Below are positions 26,306 to 35,774 of a DNA stretch of 64,000 nucleotides, piece by piece. How positions within the stretch are numbered: the first letter of the stretch is position 1; each line of letters begins with the position of its first letter. The notes below the pieces were generated by a model, which worked only from the letters and a program-made list of their open reading frames with translations, was not told the DNA's origin and did no database searches. The DNA comes from Nitrospira sp. GTDB lineage: Bacteria > Nitrospirota > Nitrospiria > Nitrospirales > Nitrospiraceae. A program made the position numbers and the translations under genes. The stretch lies in contig JAVYIN010000005.1 of the NCBI GenBank assembly GCA_035968315.1, positions 744,001-808,000 on the forward strand, written 5' to 3'.

Positions 26306-27433
26306 GTGGCTTCCTCAATTTTTGTCGTCGATAGCAGTCCAGCCGTGAGACGGATGGTCGAAGAGATTTCAGCCCCGGAAGGGTTTGAGGTCGTGGGATT
26401 TCAAGATGGTCCTGCCGCGCTTGATGCCGCTCGACGCAATAATCCTTCCCTGATCATTGCCGACTACCATCTCGACAACATGACCTTTTCGGGGTTTTGC
26501 AAAGAAATCAACAAGCTGGACAACCTGGCCGACACCTATGTTGTCTCGTTGATCAATTCCGTAGACCGGCCGGACGAGGGCCACCTTCGTTCATTGGGCG
26601 TGAAGGCTTTTTTGAAAAAGCCTGTCCAGACCGAAGATCTGCTTTCGATCATCGCACTCATCCAGCAGACGCAACAGACACAGACCAAGAGCCTCCGCTT
26701 GAAGCGTCGAGTCTGGCCACCGGACTCCACCTCAACAGACCTGAGCGAGGACGATGCAGTGATGGACCGAATTGACGCCCCTGCCGGGGAGGAGAATCTT
26801 GCCATGGAACATCCAGCCAGCCCGATGAGCACGCCGACCATCACAAAATCGGCATCTACTCCGGAAGACGCCATGTCAGGCCTCTTCAGTCAGATTCTGA
26901 CCTCCATGACCGAGCGCACGGAAAAGCGAATTACGGAGCTCCTTCCACAGGCTATTGAACGGGAGCTCACCACTCGGATTCACTCCGCCGTCAAACATGA
27001 ACTCGACGGACAGCTTGGAGAGATCCTCTCCCGAGAACAACTGGCCTCCATCATTCAACCATTGATCGGCCAGGAATTACCGGCCTTACTGAAGAACGAG
27101 CTGACCGCCAGCGAACCGTTGATTCGCGAGACCGTGTCGGAACTCGCGGGCGCCGCGATCAAGAATAGCCTCGGTGACTCGATCAAGGATCACGTCGCCG
27201 CCAGCGTGCAGGAACAGCTTCCCGCCCTCGTGGACGTCCACTTGAAATCGATCGATCTGCAGGTGAAGGAATCTATCAGGCAGGCAACGCTCAAACAGGC
27301 TCCGCTCATCGCCGACGACATCGTCCGGACGACTGCGGAACAGGCGGTGGAACAGGCGATCCAACACATCGTTCCCGAACTCGCCGAACAGCACATCAAG
27401 GCAGAACTCAACCGCCTCACGGCGGCCGAGTAA
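26306..27433 (+). CDS. Response regulator receiver with long helical C-terminus
   Basis: The GTG start follows GGAGG by 5 bases. The 375-residue protein has a receiver (about 1-120; phospho-acceptor in LIIADYHLDN, Lys in FLKKPVQ) and a low-complexity linker (about 125-185). The remainder is a chain of short amphipathic helices (LLPQAIERELTTRIHSAV and similar), which repeats about every 20-25 residues. The first acidic pair of the receiver is reduced to VVDSSP (one Asp), so phosphorylation may be altered. No kinase is near. The C-terminus could serve as a scaffold. Confidence 0.85.
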   Translation: MASSIFVVDSSPAVRRMVEEISAPEGFEVVGFQDGPAALDAARRNNPSLIIADYHLDNMTFSGFCKEINKLDNLADTYVVSLINSVDRPDEGHLRSLGVKAFLKKPVQTEDLLSIIALIQQTQQTQTKSLRLKRRVWPPDSTSTDLSEDDAVMDRIDAPAGEENLAMEHPASPMSTPTITKSASTPEDAMSGLFSQILTSMTERTEKRITELLPQAIERELTTRIHSAVKHELDGQLGEILSREQLASIIQPLIGQELPALLKNELTASEPLIRETVSELAGAAIKNSLGDSIKDHVAASVQEQLPALVDVHLKSIDLQVKESIRQATLKQAPLIADDIVRTTAEQAVEQAIQHIVPELAEQHIKAELNRLTAAE

Positions 27434-27452
27434 GCCTTACCCTGCTCTGCCG

Positions 27453-27575
27453 TTAGCTCTTTTTCGTGGTCCGCTTCGCCCCGGCCCGGCGCGCCTTGGC
27501 CAGCGCCTTGACCCGCTTCACGTTCTTCTGATGCTTCTTTCTCGTCTTCCGATCTTTTTCGCGTCCTCTCGGCAT
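27453..27575 (-). CDS. Very basic 40-residue protein
   Basis: The true start is the ATG at 27575, with AAGGGAG 5 bases upstream, giving MPRGREKDRKTRKKHQKN and a similar tail rich in Lys and Arg (about half the residues are basic). A longer upstream open frame is not supported. The composition and size suggest a nucleic-acid or ribosome-binding role. Convergent with the preceding receiver-helical gene, about 20 bases away. Confidence 0.7.
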   Translation of the reverse strand: MPRGREKDRKTRKKHQKNVKRVKALAKARRAGAKRTTKKS

Positions 27576-27713
27576 GATCGCTCCCTTGGGGTGAAAGAAT
27601 AGACTGCGGGCGACTGTATAACACAAGCCATGCGTCGCCACAAGCTAATCCGGGCGTTTCCCGCCGCCGGCAGACATGCTAAGATGCCGTTCTTTTGTGA
27701 ACCAAGGAACCGT

Positions 27714-30479
27714 ATGGCCTCCCAACTCGACAAAACCTACGAACCGAAAGCCGTTGAAGACCGCTGGTACCAGGAATGGATCCGGCGCGGCTATTTTCAC
27801 GCCGCGCCGGACAAACCCGGCACCCCCTATTGCATCGTGATCCCGCCCCCGAATGTGACGGGATCGTTGCACGTCGGCCATGCCCTCAACAATTCTCTGC
27901 AAGACATTCTGATTCGCTGGCGGCGCATGCAAGGCCGCAACGTCCTCTGGATGCCTGGCACCGACCATGCCGGCATCGCCACGCAAAACGTCGTCGAGAA
28001 GCAGCTCATGCAAGAAGGCACCTCGCGCGAAGCCCTGGGACGCGAGGCCTTCCTTGAACGGGTCTGGACATGGAAAGCCCAATCAGGTGGCACCATCATC
28101 CAGCAGCTCAAACGCCTCGGCGCCTCCTGCGATTGGAGCCGCGAGCGTTTCACGATGGATGAGGGCCTCTCGAAAGCCGTGCTGGAGGTCTTCGTCCGGC
28201 TGTATGAAGACAACCTGATTTATCGCGGCGAACGGCTCATCAATTGGTGCCCGCGCTGCCTGACCGCCCTCTCCGACATCGAGGTCGAACACGAAGACAT
28301 CAAGGGCAAGCTCTATTCGATCGAATATCCGCTCGCCGATGATCCAGCCGTACGCCTGACCGTGGCGACCACGCGGCCGGAAACCCTGCTCGGTGACACG
28401 GCCGTCGCGGTTCATCCGGAGGACGAGCGATACAACCGCCTCATCGGCAAACAGATTCGCCTGCCGCTCACGAGCCGGACTATTCCGATTGTCGGAGACC
28501 ACATCCTGGTGGATCGGGAATTTGGCACGGGCGCCGTCAAAATTACACCGGCCCATGACTTCAACGACTACGAGGCCGGGGAACGCCACAAACTCGGGCG
28601 GCTCGCGATCCTCGATCATCAGGCCCTCCTCGATCCGGCCGGCATGCAGAAAGCATCCGTTGATCCGGCCGTGGTCGAGCTGCTCCGTGGACTTCCGGTC
28701 TCGAAAGCCCGCCCAAAAGTGGAGGAGCTGCTGAAAGAGCGCGGACTGCTGGCGAAAGTCGAAGACCACAAGATGGCGGTGGGAAAATGTTACCGCTGCA
28801 AGACCGTCGTCGAGCCCTATCTGTCCCCGCAATGGTTCGTGAACATCACGCCCCTGGCCGAGCCCGCGATCAAGGCCGTGGAGGATGGGCGCATCCGCAT
28901 CATTCCCGAAGGCTGGACCAACAACTATCTCGGCTGGATGCGGGACATCAAGGACTGGTGCATTTCACGGCAAATCTGGTGGGGCCACCAAATTCCCGCC
29001 TGGTACTGCTGGTCCTGTAATGCGGCCCACATCGTCACCGCCACGCATGCCTCTCCATCGGGAGTCAGCGTCACCAGGACGACGATTCTCCAAGGCGCCA
29101 CACCGATCGTTGCAAAATCAGCCCCCACGACGTGCCCCACGTGCAAGGGACAGGATTTCCTGCGCGATCCCGACGTGCTCGACACCTGGTTTTCCTCCGG
29201 CCTCTGGCCCTTCTCGACACTCGGCTGGCCGGAACAGACCGCCGACCTCAAGACCTATTATCCGACCGCCACGCTCGTGACCGGCCTGGACATTCTCTTC
29301 TTCTGGGTCGCGCGCATGATCATGCTCGGCATCAAATTTATGGGCGATGTGCCCTTCCGCGATGTCTACATTCATGCCCTGGTCCGCGATGCGGAGGGCC
29401 AGAAGATGAGCAAGTCCAAAGGCAACGTCATCGATCCGCTGCACGTCATGGAACAGTTCGGCACCGACGCGCTGCGCTTCACACTGGCCTCGATGGCCTC
29501 GCCCGGGCGCGACATCAAGCTGGCTGAGGAACGCATCGAAGGCTACCGCAACTTCGCCAATAAGATTTGGAACGCCGCGCGCTTCGCGCACATGTATCTC
29601 GACGGCGCAAAAGAAGCGCGCCGCCCGTCCGAGCGCTCGTTTCCCGACCGCTGGATCATGAGCCGCTTGAACGACACCATCCGCGTGGTTGACGCCGAGC
29701 TGGAAGCCTACCGCTTTGATCGGGCGGCCAGCGCCCTCTATCAATTCTTTTGGCACGAGTACTGCGACTGGTATCTGGAACTCATCAAGCCGGTGCTCCA
29801 AGACCCGGCCCATCCGCAGGGCCCCTCCACGCGGCACACCCTCTCCGAAACGCTGGAAGTATGGCTGCGTCTCTTGCATCCCTTTATGCCGTTCCTCTCC
29901 GAAGAAATCTGGCAAACCCTGCCGCACGAGGGCGAAACAATCGTGCTTCAGCCCTACCCCGCGCCACGTGAAGATTGGCGTGACGAAGCGGCTGAAGAGG
30001 CCTTCCGCCTCCTCGAACAAAGCATCGGACTGCTGCGAACCGGGCGCGTGCTGCTGAACTATCCACCCGGCAAGCAGATCGGATTTTTTGCCGCCCATGA
30101 CGACAACGGCAAATCCCACACCCTGGATGCGCTGACAGCGGATCTGGGCCATCTTGGAAAAGGCGTGCTGACTCTCGCGCCGGTTTCCCAATGGCCAGCC
30201 TCCAACGTCCTGCGCCTGGTGACGGAAGGCCTCACCGTCGGCATTGCGGTCGAAGGAGACGTCGATCTCAAGAAGGCCCTGGACCGCCTCCTCAAACAAA
30301 TCGCCGAAGCCGACAAGGAGTCGCAACGGATTGAGGGGAAATTGAAGAGCGCCGATTTTGTCTCCAAAGCGCCGCCCGACGTCATCGCCGAACATCATGA
30401 ACGGGTGCACAGTCTCTCCCGCGACCGGACGATGTTGGCGAATAGTGAGCAGCAATTGCGCGCCATGTTGGGAGCCTGA
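27714..30479 (+). CDS. valS: Valyl-tRNA synthetase
   Basis: The 921-residue class I synthetase begins at the ATG with AAGGA 5 bases upstream. The HIGH-type motif is SLHVGHAL (53-56) and the KMSKS loop is at 564-568 (QKMSKSKGN). The editing (CP1) domain, the anticodon-binding domain and a C-terminal coiled coil (about 850-921) are present, as in ValS. It charges tRNA-Val with valine in the cytoplasm. It is the first gene of a run: nadC starts 4 bases after it, then birA and coaX. Confidence 0.97.
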   Translation: MASQLDKTYEPKAVEDRWYQEWIRRGYFHAAPDKPGTPYCIVIPPPNVTGSLHVGHALNNSLQDILIRWRRMQGRNVLWMPGTDHAGIATQNVVEKQLMQEGTSREALGREAFLERVWTWKAQSGGTIIQQLKRLGASCDWSRERFTMDEGLSKAVLEVFVRLYEDNLIYRGERLINWCPRCLTALSDIEVEHEDIKGKLYSIEYPLADDPAVRLTVATTRPETLLGDTAVAVHPEDERYNRLIGKQIRLPLTSRTIPIVGDHILVDREFGTGAVKITPAHDFNDYEAGERHKLGRLAILDHQALLDPAGMQKASVDPAVVELLRGLPVSKARPKVEELLKERGLLAKVEDHKMAVGKCYRCKTVVEPYLSPQWFVNITPLAEPAIKAVEDGRIRIIPEGWTNNYLGWMRDIKDWCISRQIWWGHQIPAWYCWSCNAAHIVTATHASPSGVSVTRTTILQGATPIVAKSAPTTCPTCKGQDFLRDPDVLDTWFSSGLWPFSTLGWPEQTADLKTYYPTATLVTGLDILFFWVARMIMLGIKFMGDVPFRDVYIHALVRDAEGQKMSKSKGNVIDPLHVMEQFGTDALRFTLASMASPGRDIKLAEERIEGYRNFANKIWNAARFAHMYLDGAKEARRPSERSFPDRWIMSRLNDTIRVVDAELEAYRFDRAASALYQFFWHEYCDWYLELIKPVLQDPAHPQGPSTRHTLSETLEVWLRLLHPFMPFLSEEIWQTLPHEGETIVLQPYPAPREDWRDEAAEEAFRLLEQSIGLLRTGRVLLNYPPGKQIGFFAAHDDNGKSHTLDALTADLGHLGKGVLTLAPVSQWPASNVLRLVTEGLTVGIAVEGDVDLKKALDRLLKQIAEADKESQRIEGKLKSADFVSKAPPDVIAEHHERVHSLSRDRTMLANSEQQLRAMLGA

Positions 30480-30482
30480 CCG

Positions 30483-31364
30483 ATGATGCCCCTCCCTGCC
30501 GCCGCGATCCGGCGGGCCGTTCGGATCGGACTGGACGAGGATCTCGGCGAAGGCGATGTCACCACCTCCGCGCTCTTCCCGAAACGGGTCCCGGCCCATG
30601 CCTCCATCGTGGCGCAGCATGCGCTGATCGTCGCCGGTCTTTCAGCGGCGGTGCAAACCTTTCTGGCCGTCGATCCTGCTCTCACGCTCACCGTGCTCCG
30701 GCACGATGGTGAAGCAGCCGAGGAGGGAGAGGTTATCCTCACCATCGAAGGGGATGGCCGGTCCATCTTACGGGCCGAACGAGTTGCGCTGAACTTTCTG
30801 CAACACCTGTCCGGCATCGCTACCATCACGCACCGATTCTGCGAGGCGGTGAAAGACTACCCCGTCAGCATTCTGGATACGAGAAAGACACTCCCCGGCT
30901 GGCGTGCCTTGCAAAAATGGGCCGTGGCCCTCGGCGGCGGCACCAATCACCGCTACTCGCTGGGCGACGGCGTGCTGATCAAAGACAACCACCTGGCCCT
31001 GCTGCAACGCGGCAAGACCTCCGTCCGTACGGCCTGCCAACTGGCCCAGCGAAAAGCGCCAAAGACGATGGCGCTCATCGTGGAAGTAGAAACCCTGGCG
31101 GAAGTACGGCAGGCGCTTGCGGGCAAGGCCGACATCATCCTCCTGGACAACATGTCTCCGGATCTGGTCCGGAAGGCCGTGACCCTCATCGGCCACCGCG
31201 CGCTTGTTGAAGTCTCCGGCGGCATTACCTTGGAGAATGTCCGTGCCATGGCAGCAGCCGGTCCCGACCGCATCTCGATCGGAGCGCTGACCCATTCCGC
31301 GCCGGCGGCCAACCTGAGCCTTGTCCTGACACCAGTGCCTCCGGTACGAACAGGGCGGGCCTAA
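30483..31364 (+). CDS. nadC: Quinolinate phosphoribosyltransferase (decarboxylating)
   Basis: This enzyme makes nicotinate mononucleotide from quinolinate and PRPP, the third step of de novo NAD synthesis. The 293 residues show DEDLGEGDVTTSALFP, SILDTRKTLPGWR, GGGTNHRYSLGDGVLIKDNH and VEVSGGITLENV, all NadC signatures. It starts 4 bases after valS, and the next gene, birA, begins 4 bases after its stop, so the cluster is probably one transcript. Cytoplasmic. Confidence 0.97.
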   Translation: MMPLPAAAIRRAVRIGLDEDLGEGDVTTSALFPKRVPAHASIVAQHALIVAGLSAAVQTFLAVDPALTLTVLRHDGEAAEEGEVILTIEGDGRSILRAERVALNFLQHLSGIATITHRFCEAVKDYPVSILDTRKTLPGWRALQKWAVALGGGTNHRYSLGDGVLIKDNHLALLQRGKTSVRTACQLAQRKAPKTMALIVEVETLAEVRQALAGKADIILLDNMSPDLVRKAVTLIGHRALVEVSGGITLENVRAMAAAGPDRISIGALTHSAPAANLSLVLTPVPPVRTGRA

Positions 31365-31367
31365 CCC

Positions 31368-32204
31368 GTGCCGGCATCTATCCCTCTCACCCTCGACGAC
31401 ATTCGCAGCACCCTCGCCACAAGGGCGTTCGGGCAACAGATTCATCTGCACCGGGAACTGGCCTCGACAAATTCTGAAGCAATGTCGCTGGCCCAAGCCG
31501 GCGCCGCGCACGGAACCGTCGTCCTGACAGAGTGTCAAACTGCCGGGCGAGGCCGCCATGCCCGCGTCTGGTTTTCCCCTGCTGGAGTGAATCTCTATGG
31601 TTCAATCCTCGTAAGAGGGACAGGAGCGGGGATAGCCCTGTCAGAATGGCTCTCCTGGGTGCCGCTCACCACCGCCCTTGCCGTGGCGGAATCCGTACAA
31701 ACCGTCGCGGGGATCTCCCTTTCGCTCAAATGGCCGAATGACCTGCTGCTCCACGACCGCAAAGTCGGCGGCATCCTCTGCGAGAGTTCGCTGGCATCAA
31801 CCGCCGACCCCATCGTCGTCATCGGAATTGGACTCAACGTGAATATACCGCACGCATCCTTTCCCGAAGACTTGCGTCCGATTGCCGCCTCACTGGCTGA
31901 AGACACCCAGCACCCCATCGACCGGAACCGGCTGCTCGCGCATCTGCTACTGGAACTGGAGCACAGCCTTGACGAACTGCGAACCCATGGCCCCGCTCGG
32001 TTACGGCAGGCCTACCAGACGCGCTGTCGCACGTTGGGGAAGCGCGTACGCGCTCTGATGGGAACGGAACAAGAGCTGACCGGCACCGCGGAAGCCATTG
32101 CGGCTGATGGCGCGCTGCAATTACGGCCCCTCTCCCCTTCCCCTGATTCGCCGCCCGCTCCGCTCATCGACATACGAGCCGCCGATATTATCCATCTCCG
32201 CTGA
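31368..32204 (+). CDS. birA: Biotin--[acetyl-CoA-carboxylase] ligase
   Basis: The enzyme attaches biotin to the biotin carboxyl carrier protein of acetyl-CoA carboxylase. The 278-residue form lacks the N-terminal DNA-binding helix-turn-helix of E. coli BirA, so it is a monofunctional ligase and not a repressor. Visible motifs: ASTNSEAM, TECQTAGRGRHARVWFSP, the KWPNDLLL loop, KVGGILCES and GIGLNVN. GTG start, 4 bases after nadC. Confidence 0.95.
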   Translation: MPASIPLTLDDIRSTLATRAFGQQIHLHRELASTNSEAMSLAQAGAAHGTVVLTECQTAGRGRHARVWFSPAGVNLYGSILVRGTGAGIALSEWLSWVPLTTALAVAESVQTVAGISLSLKWPNDLLLHDRKVGGILCESSLASTADPIVVIGIGLNVNIPHASFPEDLRPIAASLAEDTQHPIDRNRLLAHLLLELEHSLDELRTHGPARLRQAYQTRCRTLGKRVRALMGTEQELTGTAEAIAADGALQLRPLSPSPDSPPAPLIDIRAADIIHLR

Positions 32205-32241
32205 GTGGCGAAATGGACGGCCGCCGAGTACAATAGCCCCC

Positions 32242-33030
32242 ATGTTACTCGCCATCGACATCGGCAATACCAACGTGGTGTGGGGCATCTTTGAAGGCTC
32301 CACCCTCCTGGCCCATTGGCGGCTGGCCACCGATCCCAAGACCACGACGGATGAGTATGGAGTGCTCTGTCTCAACTTGCTGACACGCAACGGACGCGTC
32401 CCCGAACAGATCACCGGCGCCATCATCTCCAGCGTCGTGCCGGCACTGACGAAAACGTTTGAATCCATGGTCGAGACCTATTTCCAGCGCACTCCGCTAG
32501 TTGTCTCGTCCGATATGGACATGGGGCTGACCCTCAAATACACCAACCCCAAAGAAATCGGCAGCGACCGCATCGTGAACGCCGCCGCCGCCTATCACAA
32601 ATACCGCCGAGACCTCATCATCGTCGATTTCGGCACCGCGACGACGTTTTGCGCCGTCACCAAAGAGGGGGCGTACCTCGGAGGCGTGATCGCCCCGGGG
32701 CTTGGCATTTCAGCCGAAGCCCTCTTTGCCCGCGCCGCCAAATTGAGCAAGGTCGAACTGGCCAGGCCCAAAACCGTGATCGGCACCGATACGGCCAGCA
32801 GCATTCAATCCGGACTCCTCTTTGGCTATGCGGGACTCGTCGATGCGCTCGTGCGGCGCATCGAGCAGGAACAGGGACATCCGTCGTATGTCATCGCCAC
32901 CGGCGGATTGGCCTCCGTGATCGCTCCAGAAACGACCTCGATCCAAAAAGTTGAGCCGCTGCTGACGCTCGAAGGACTTGAGCTCTTGTACCGCCGAGCT
33001 CAGGGCAATACCTCCGGCCACTCCTGTTAG
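32242..33030 (+). CDS. coaX: Type III pantothenate kinase
   Basis: This enzyme phosphorylates pantothenate, the first step of coenzyme A synthesis. The 262 residues begin with MLLAIDIGNTNVVWGIFEG, followed by DFGTATTFCAV and GGVIAPGLGISAEAL, as in CoaX (acetate-kinase fold). A longer open frame runs 48 codons upstream, but the start at MLLAID matches the family length. There is no SD; a TACAAT hexamer ends 7 bases before the ATG, so the gene may be translated from a leaderless message or coupled to birA, 37 bases upstream. Confidence 0.95.
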   Translation: MLLAIDIGNTNVVWGIFEGSTLLAHWRLATDPKTTTDEYGVLCLNLLTRNGRVPEQITGAIISSVVPALTKTFESMVETYFQRTPLVVSSDMDMGLTLKYTNPKEIGSDRIVNAAAAYHKYRRDLIIVDFGTATTFCAVTKEGAYLGGVIAPGLGISAEALFARAAKLSKVELARPKTVIGTDTASSIQSGLLFGYAGLVDALVRRIEQEQGHPSYVIATGGLASVIAPETTSIQKVEPLLTLEGLELLYRRAQGNTSGHSC

Positions 33031-33131
33031 CCGCCGGATCCTTATCCCTCTCATTTTTCTCAGAAATTTCTTTCTTCCCCCGTTGACTTCCTCTTCCCTA
33101 TGGATATCTCCAGCGCTGTAGAGGAGTCATG

Positions 33132-33704
33132 ATGAGCCAAGAACAAGACAACACTAATACAATTGCGGACTTAGAGAATGACCCATCTGTTGGAAACGCC
33201 CCCAGCGCCGGGTCCCAGGACGCGCTGACCGCGAAAGCAGAAGAATGTCAGGCACTCAACGAAAAGTATCTCCGGCTGGCGGCGGAGTTTGAAAACTATA
33301 AGCGGCTGGCGCAACGCGATCAGCGGGATCAGATCAAATTCGGCAACGAACAGTTGTTGAAGGAACTTCTGCCCGTGGTCGACAACATGGAGCGCGCGAT
33401 CAAGGCGGCCCGTGACAATGGCGGAAATCCCGCCCTCGTCCAAGGCGTGGATCTCACGCTCAAGCAATTGTCTGGAGCCCTTACGAAATTCGGCGTCCAG
33501 GCGGTCGAGACCGTGGGCCAGCTCTTCGACCCGAGCACCCATCAAGCCGTATCCCAAGTTTCATCCGACAGCGTCCCCCCCGATCATGTGGTGGACGAGT
33601 TCCAGAAAGGCTATCGCTTGCACGACAGAATTCTCCGTGCCGCGATGGTCAGCGTGTCCTCAGGGCCGGCATCGGCAAGCGAACAAGGTTCCACGGCGAA
33701 CTAA
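33132..33704 (+). CDS. grpE: Nucleotide exchange factor GrpE
   Basis: GrpE stimulates ADP release from DnaK. The protein has 190 residues with an N-terminal acidic tail, a long coiled coil ([20 protein letters not shown]), and the C-terminal beta domain ([40 protein letters not shown]). Two ATG codons occur in tandem (33129 and 33132); GGAG fits the second better (5 bases). No CIRCE element or hrcA gene is seen upstream. dnaK follows 49 bases downstream. Confidence 0.96.
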   Translation: MSQEQDNTNTIADLENDPSVGNAPSAGSQDALTAKAEECQALNEKYLRLAAEFENYKRLAQRDQRDQIKFGNEQLLKELLPVVDNMERAIKAARDNGGNPALVQGVDLTLKQLSGALTKFGVQAVETVGQLFDPSTHQAVSQVSSDSVPPDHVVDEFQKGYRLHDRILRAAMVSVSSGPASASEQGSTAN

Positions 33705-33753
33705 ACCGGCAATCTCACTCAGTCGCAGATATCGGGAAGGAAGGAGTCACCTC

Positions 33754-35679
33754 ATGGGCAAAGTCATCGGCATCGATCTTGGGACCACCAACTCTTGCGT
33801 CGCCATTATGAGCGGCGGCGATCCGGTCGTCATCGCCAACGCGGAAGGAGCCCGCACCACTCCGTCCATCGTCGGCATCACGGAAAAGGGCGAACGTCTC
33901 GTCGGTCAGATCGCAAAACGTCAGGCCATCACGAATCCGGAAAATACGATTTTCTCCGTCAAGCGTCTCATGGGCCGCAAATTCAAGAGCCCGCAAGTGC
34001 AAGAAGCCATGAAGCGCCTCCCCTACAAAGTCGTCGAAGCCGACAACGGCGATGCCCATGTCCAGATTCGCGGGAAGAGCTACAGCCCGCCGGAAGTGTC
34101 CGCCATGATCTTGCAGAAGATGCGGCAGACGGCGGAAGACTATCTCGGAGAAAAGGTCACGGAAGCGGTCATTACCGTCCCGGCCTATTTCGACGACAGC
34201 CAGCGCCAAGCGACGAAAGACGCGGGCCAGATTGCCGGGCTGAACGTCCTGCGCATCATCAACGAGCCCACGGCCGCCTCGCTCGCCTACGGCCTCGACA
34301 AGAAAAAAGACGAGCGGATCGTCGTCTATGACCTCGGCGGCGGCACCTTCGATGTCTCCATCCTCGAAATAGGCGAAGGCGTCTTCGAAGTGAAATCCAC
34401 CAACGGCGACACCTATCTCGGCGGCGACGACTTCGATCTCCGCGTGATGGACTGGCTCGTGGATGAATTCAAGAAAGACCAGGGCATCGATCTCAAGAAA
34501 GACCGGATGGCCTTGCAGCGGCTGAAGGAAGCGGCGGAACGCGCCAAGATCGAGTTGTCATCCTCCGCGGAGACCGAAATCAATCTGCCGTTCATCACGG
34601 CCGATGCCAGCGGTCCGAAGCACCTGGTCACCAAGCTGACCAGGGCGAAGCTGGAACAATTGGTGGACGACTTGATCCAACGCACCATCGAGCCCTGCCG
34701 GAAAGCCTTGGCCGATGCCGGCGTCACCGCCAAAGACATTCAGGAAGTCGTGCTCGTCGGCGGCATGACCCGTATGCCGAAGGTCATCCAGATCGTGAAA
34801 GAGTTCTTCGGCAAGGAACCGCATCGCGGCGTGAACCCGGACGAAGTCGTCGCCATCGGCGCCGGCATCCAGGGCGGCGTGCTCAAGGGCGAAGTCAAAG
34901 ACGTGCTCCTGCTCGACGTCACTCCGCTCTCATTGGGCATCGAAACCCTGGGCGGTGTCTTCACGAAGCTGATCGAACGCAATACGACCGTCCCGACCAA
35001 GAAGAGCCAGGTATTCTCGACCGCGGCCGATAATCAGACCGCCGTCACGATCCGGGTCTTCCAAGGCGAGCGCGAGATGGCCAACGACAATAAGCTCCTG
35101 GGCCAGTTCGATCTCGTCGGCATTCCCCCGGCCCCGCGCGGAATGCCGCAGGTGGAAGTCACGTTCGACATCGATGCCAACGGCATCGTGCATGTCTCCG
35201 CCAAGGATCTGGCGACGCAAAAAGAGCAGTCGATCAAGATCACGGCCTCCAGCGGGCTCAGCAAGGAAGAAGTCGAGAAGCTGGTTCGCGACGCCGCCTC
35301 CCATACCGAGGAAGACAAGAAGCGCCGGAAGCTGGCCGAAGCCAAGAACCAGGCGGATAACCTGGTCTACCAGACCGAAAAGAATCTCACGGAATACGGC
35401 GACAAGGTCGATCCGGATGAGAAGACCAAGATTCAGGACGCCATCGCGGCCGTGAAGAAGGCCCTTGAGGGCACTGATGCCGATGCCATCGAATCGGCGA
35501 CGCAAACCCTGATGACCGCCTCGCACAAGCTCGCCGAAGAGATGTACAAGAAAGCGGCGGCCAGCGCGGCGCCAGGGTCCGGAGCTGATGCGTCAGCGGG
35601 CTCTGCAGGCGGCGAGCAGAAGACGGACGAAAAAGTCGTGGATGCCGAGTTCGAAGAAGTCGATAAAGACAAGAAGTAG
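33754..35679 (+). CDS. dnaK: Molecular chaperone DnaK (Hsp70)
   Basis: The 641-residue protein has the ATPase domain ([39 protein letters not shown]), the substrate-binding beta domain, and a lid with a Glu/Asp-rich tail ending [12 protein letters not shown]. It folds and refolds client proteins together with GrpE and DnaJ. The ATG has AAGGAAGGAG 7 bases upstream. A longer open frame upstream overlaps grpE in another frame and is not coding. A terminator follows at 35699-35735. Confidence 0.98.
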   Translation: MGKVIGIDLGTTNSCVAIMSGGDPVVIANAEGARTTPSIVGITEKGERLVGQIAKRQAITNPENTIFSVKRLMGRKFKSPQVQEAMKRLPYKVVEADNGDAHVQIRGKSYSPPEVSAMILQKMRQTAEDYLGEKVTEAVITVPAYFDDSQRQATKDAGQIAGLNVLRIINEPTAASLAYGLDKKKDERIVVYDLGGGTFDVSILEIGEGVFEVKSTNGDTYLGGDDFDLRVMDWLVDEFKKDQGIDLKKDRMALQRLKEAAERAKIELSSSAETEINLPFITADASGPKHLVTKLTRAKLEQLVDDLIQRTIEPCRKALADAGVTAKDIQEVVLVGGMTRMPKVIQIVKEFFGKEPHRGVNPDEVVAIGAGIQGGVLKGEVKDVLLLDVTPLSLGIETLGGVFTKLIERNTTVPTKKSQVFSTAADNQTAVTIRVFQGEREMANDNKLLGQFDLVGIPPAPRGMPQVEVTFDIDANGIVHVSAKDLATQKEQSIKITASSGLSKEEVEKLVRDAASHTEEDKKRRKLAEAKNQADNLVYQTEKNLTEYGDKVDPDEKTKIQDAIAAVKKALEGTDADAIESATQTLMTASHKLAEEMYKKAAASAAPGSGADASAGSAGGEQKTDEKVVDAEFEEVDKDKK

Positions 35680-35698
35680 TGTAGAATGTCCATCGGTC

Positions 35699-35735
35699 AG
35701 ACCGAGTTTCCCGAAAACGGGGAACTCGGTCTTTC
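35699..35735 (+). terminator. Rho-independent terminator after dnaK
   Basis: A 13-bp stem (GACCGAGTTTCCC against GGGGAACTCGGTC, one G-T pair) with a short loop is followed by CTTTCT. It would limit read-through from dnaK into dnaJ. Confidence 0.85.
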
Positions 35736-35774
35736 TGTACGTTCACCTGTCCTTTCATACGAGCACAACCAGCC

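Noticed and set aside
29118-30620. A 500-codon minus-strand frame
   Set aside because: It is antisense to valS and nadC, which have full family motifs; no ribosome site or domain is seen.
33031-33131. CIRCE element or sigma-32 promoter before grpE
   Set aside because: I looked for TTAGCACTC/GAGTGCTAA and CTTGAA/CCCCAT patterns and found none that fits.
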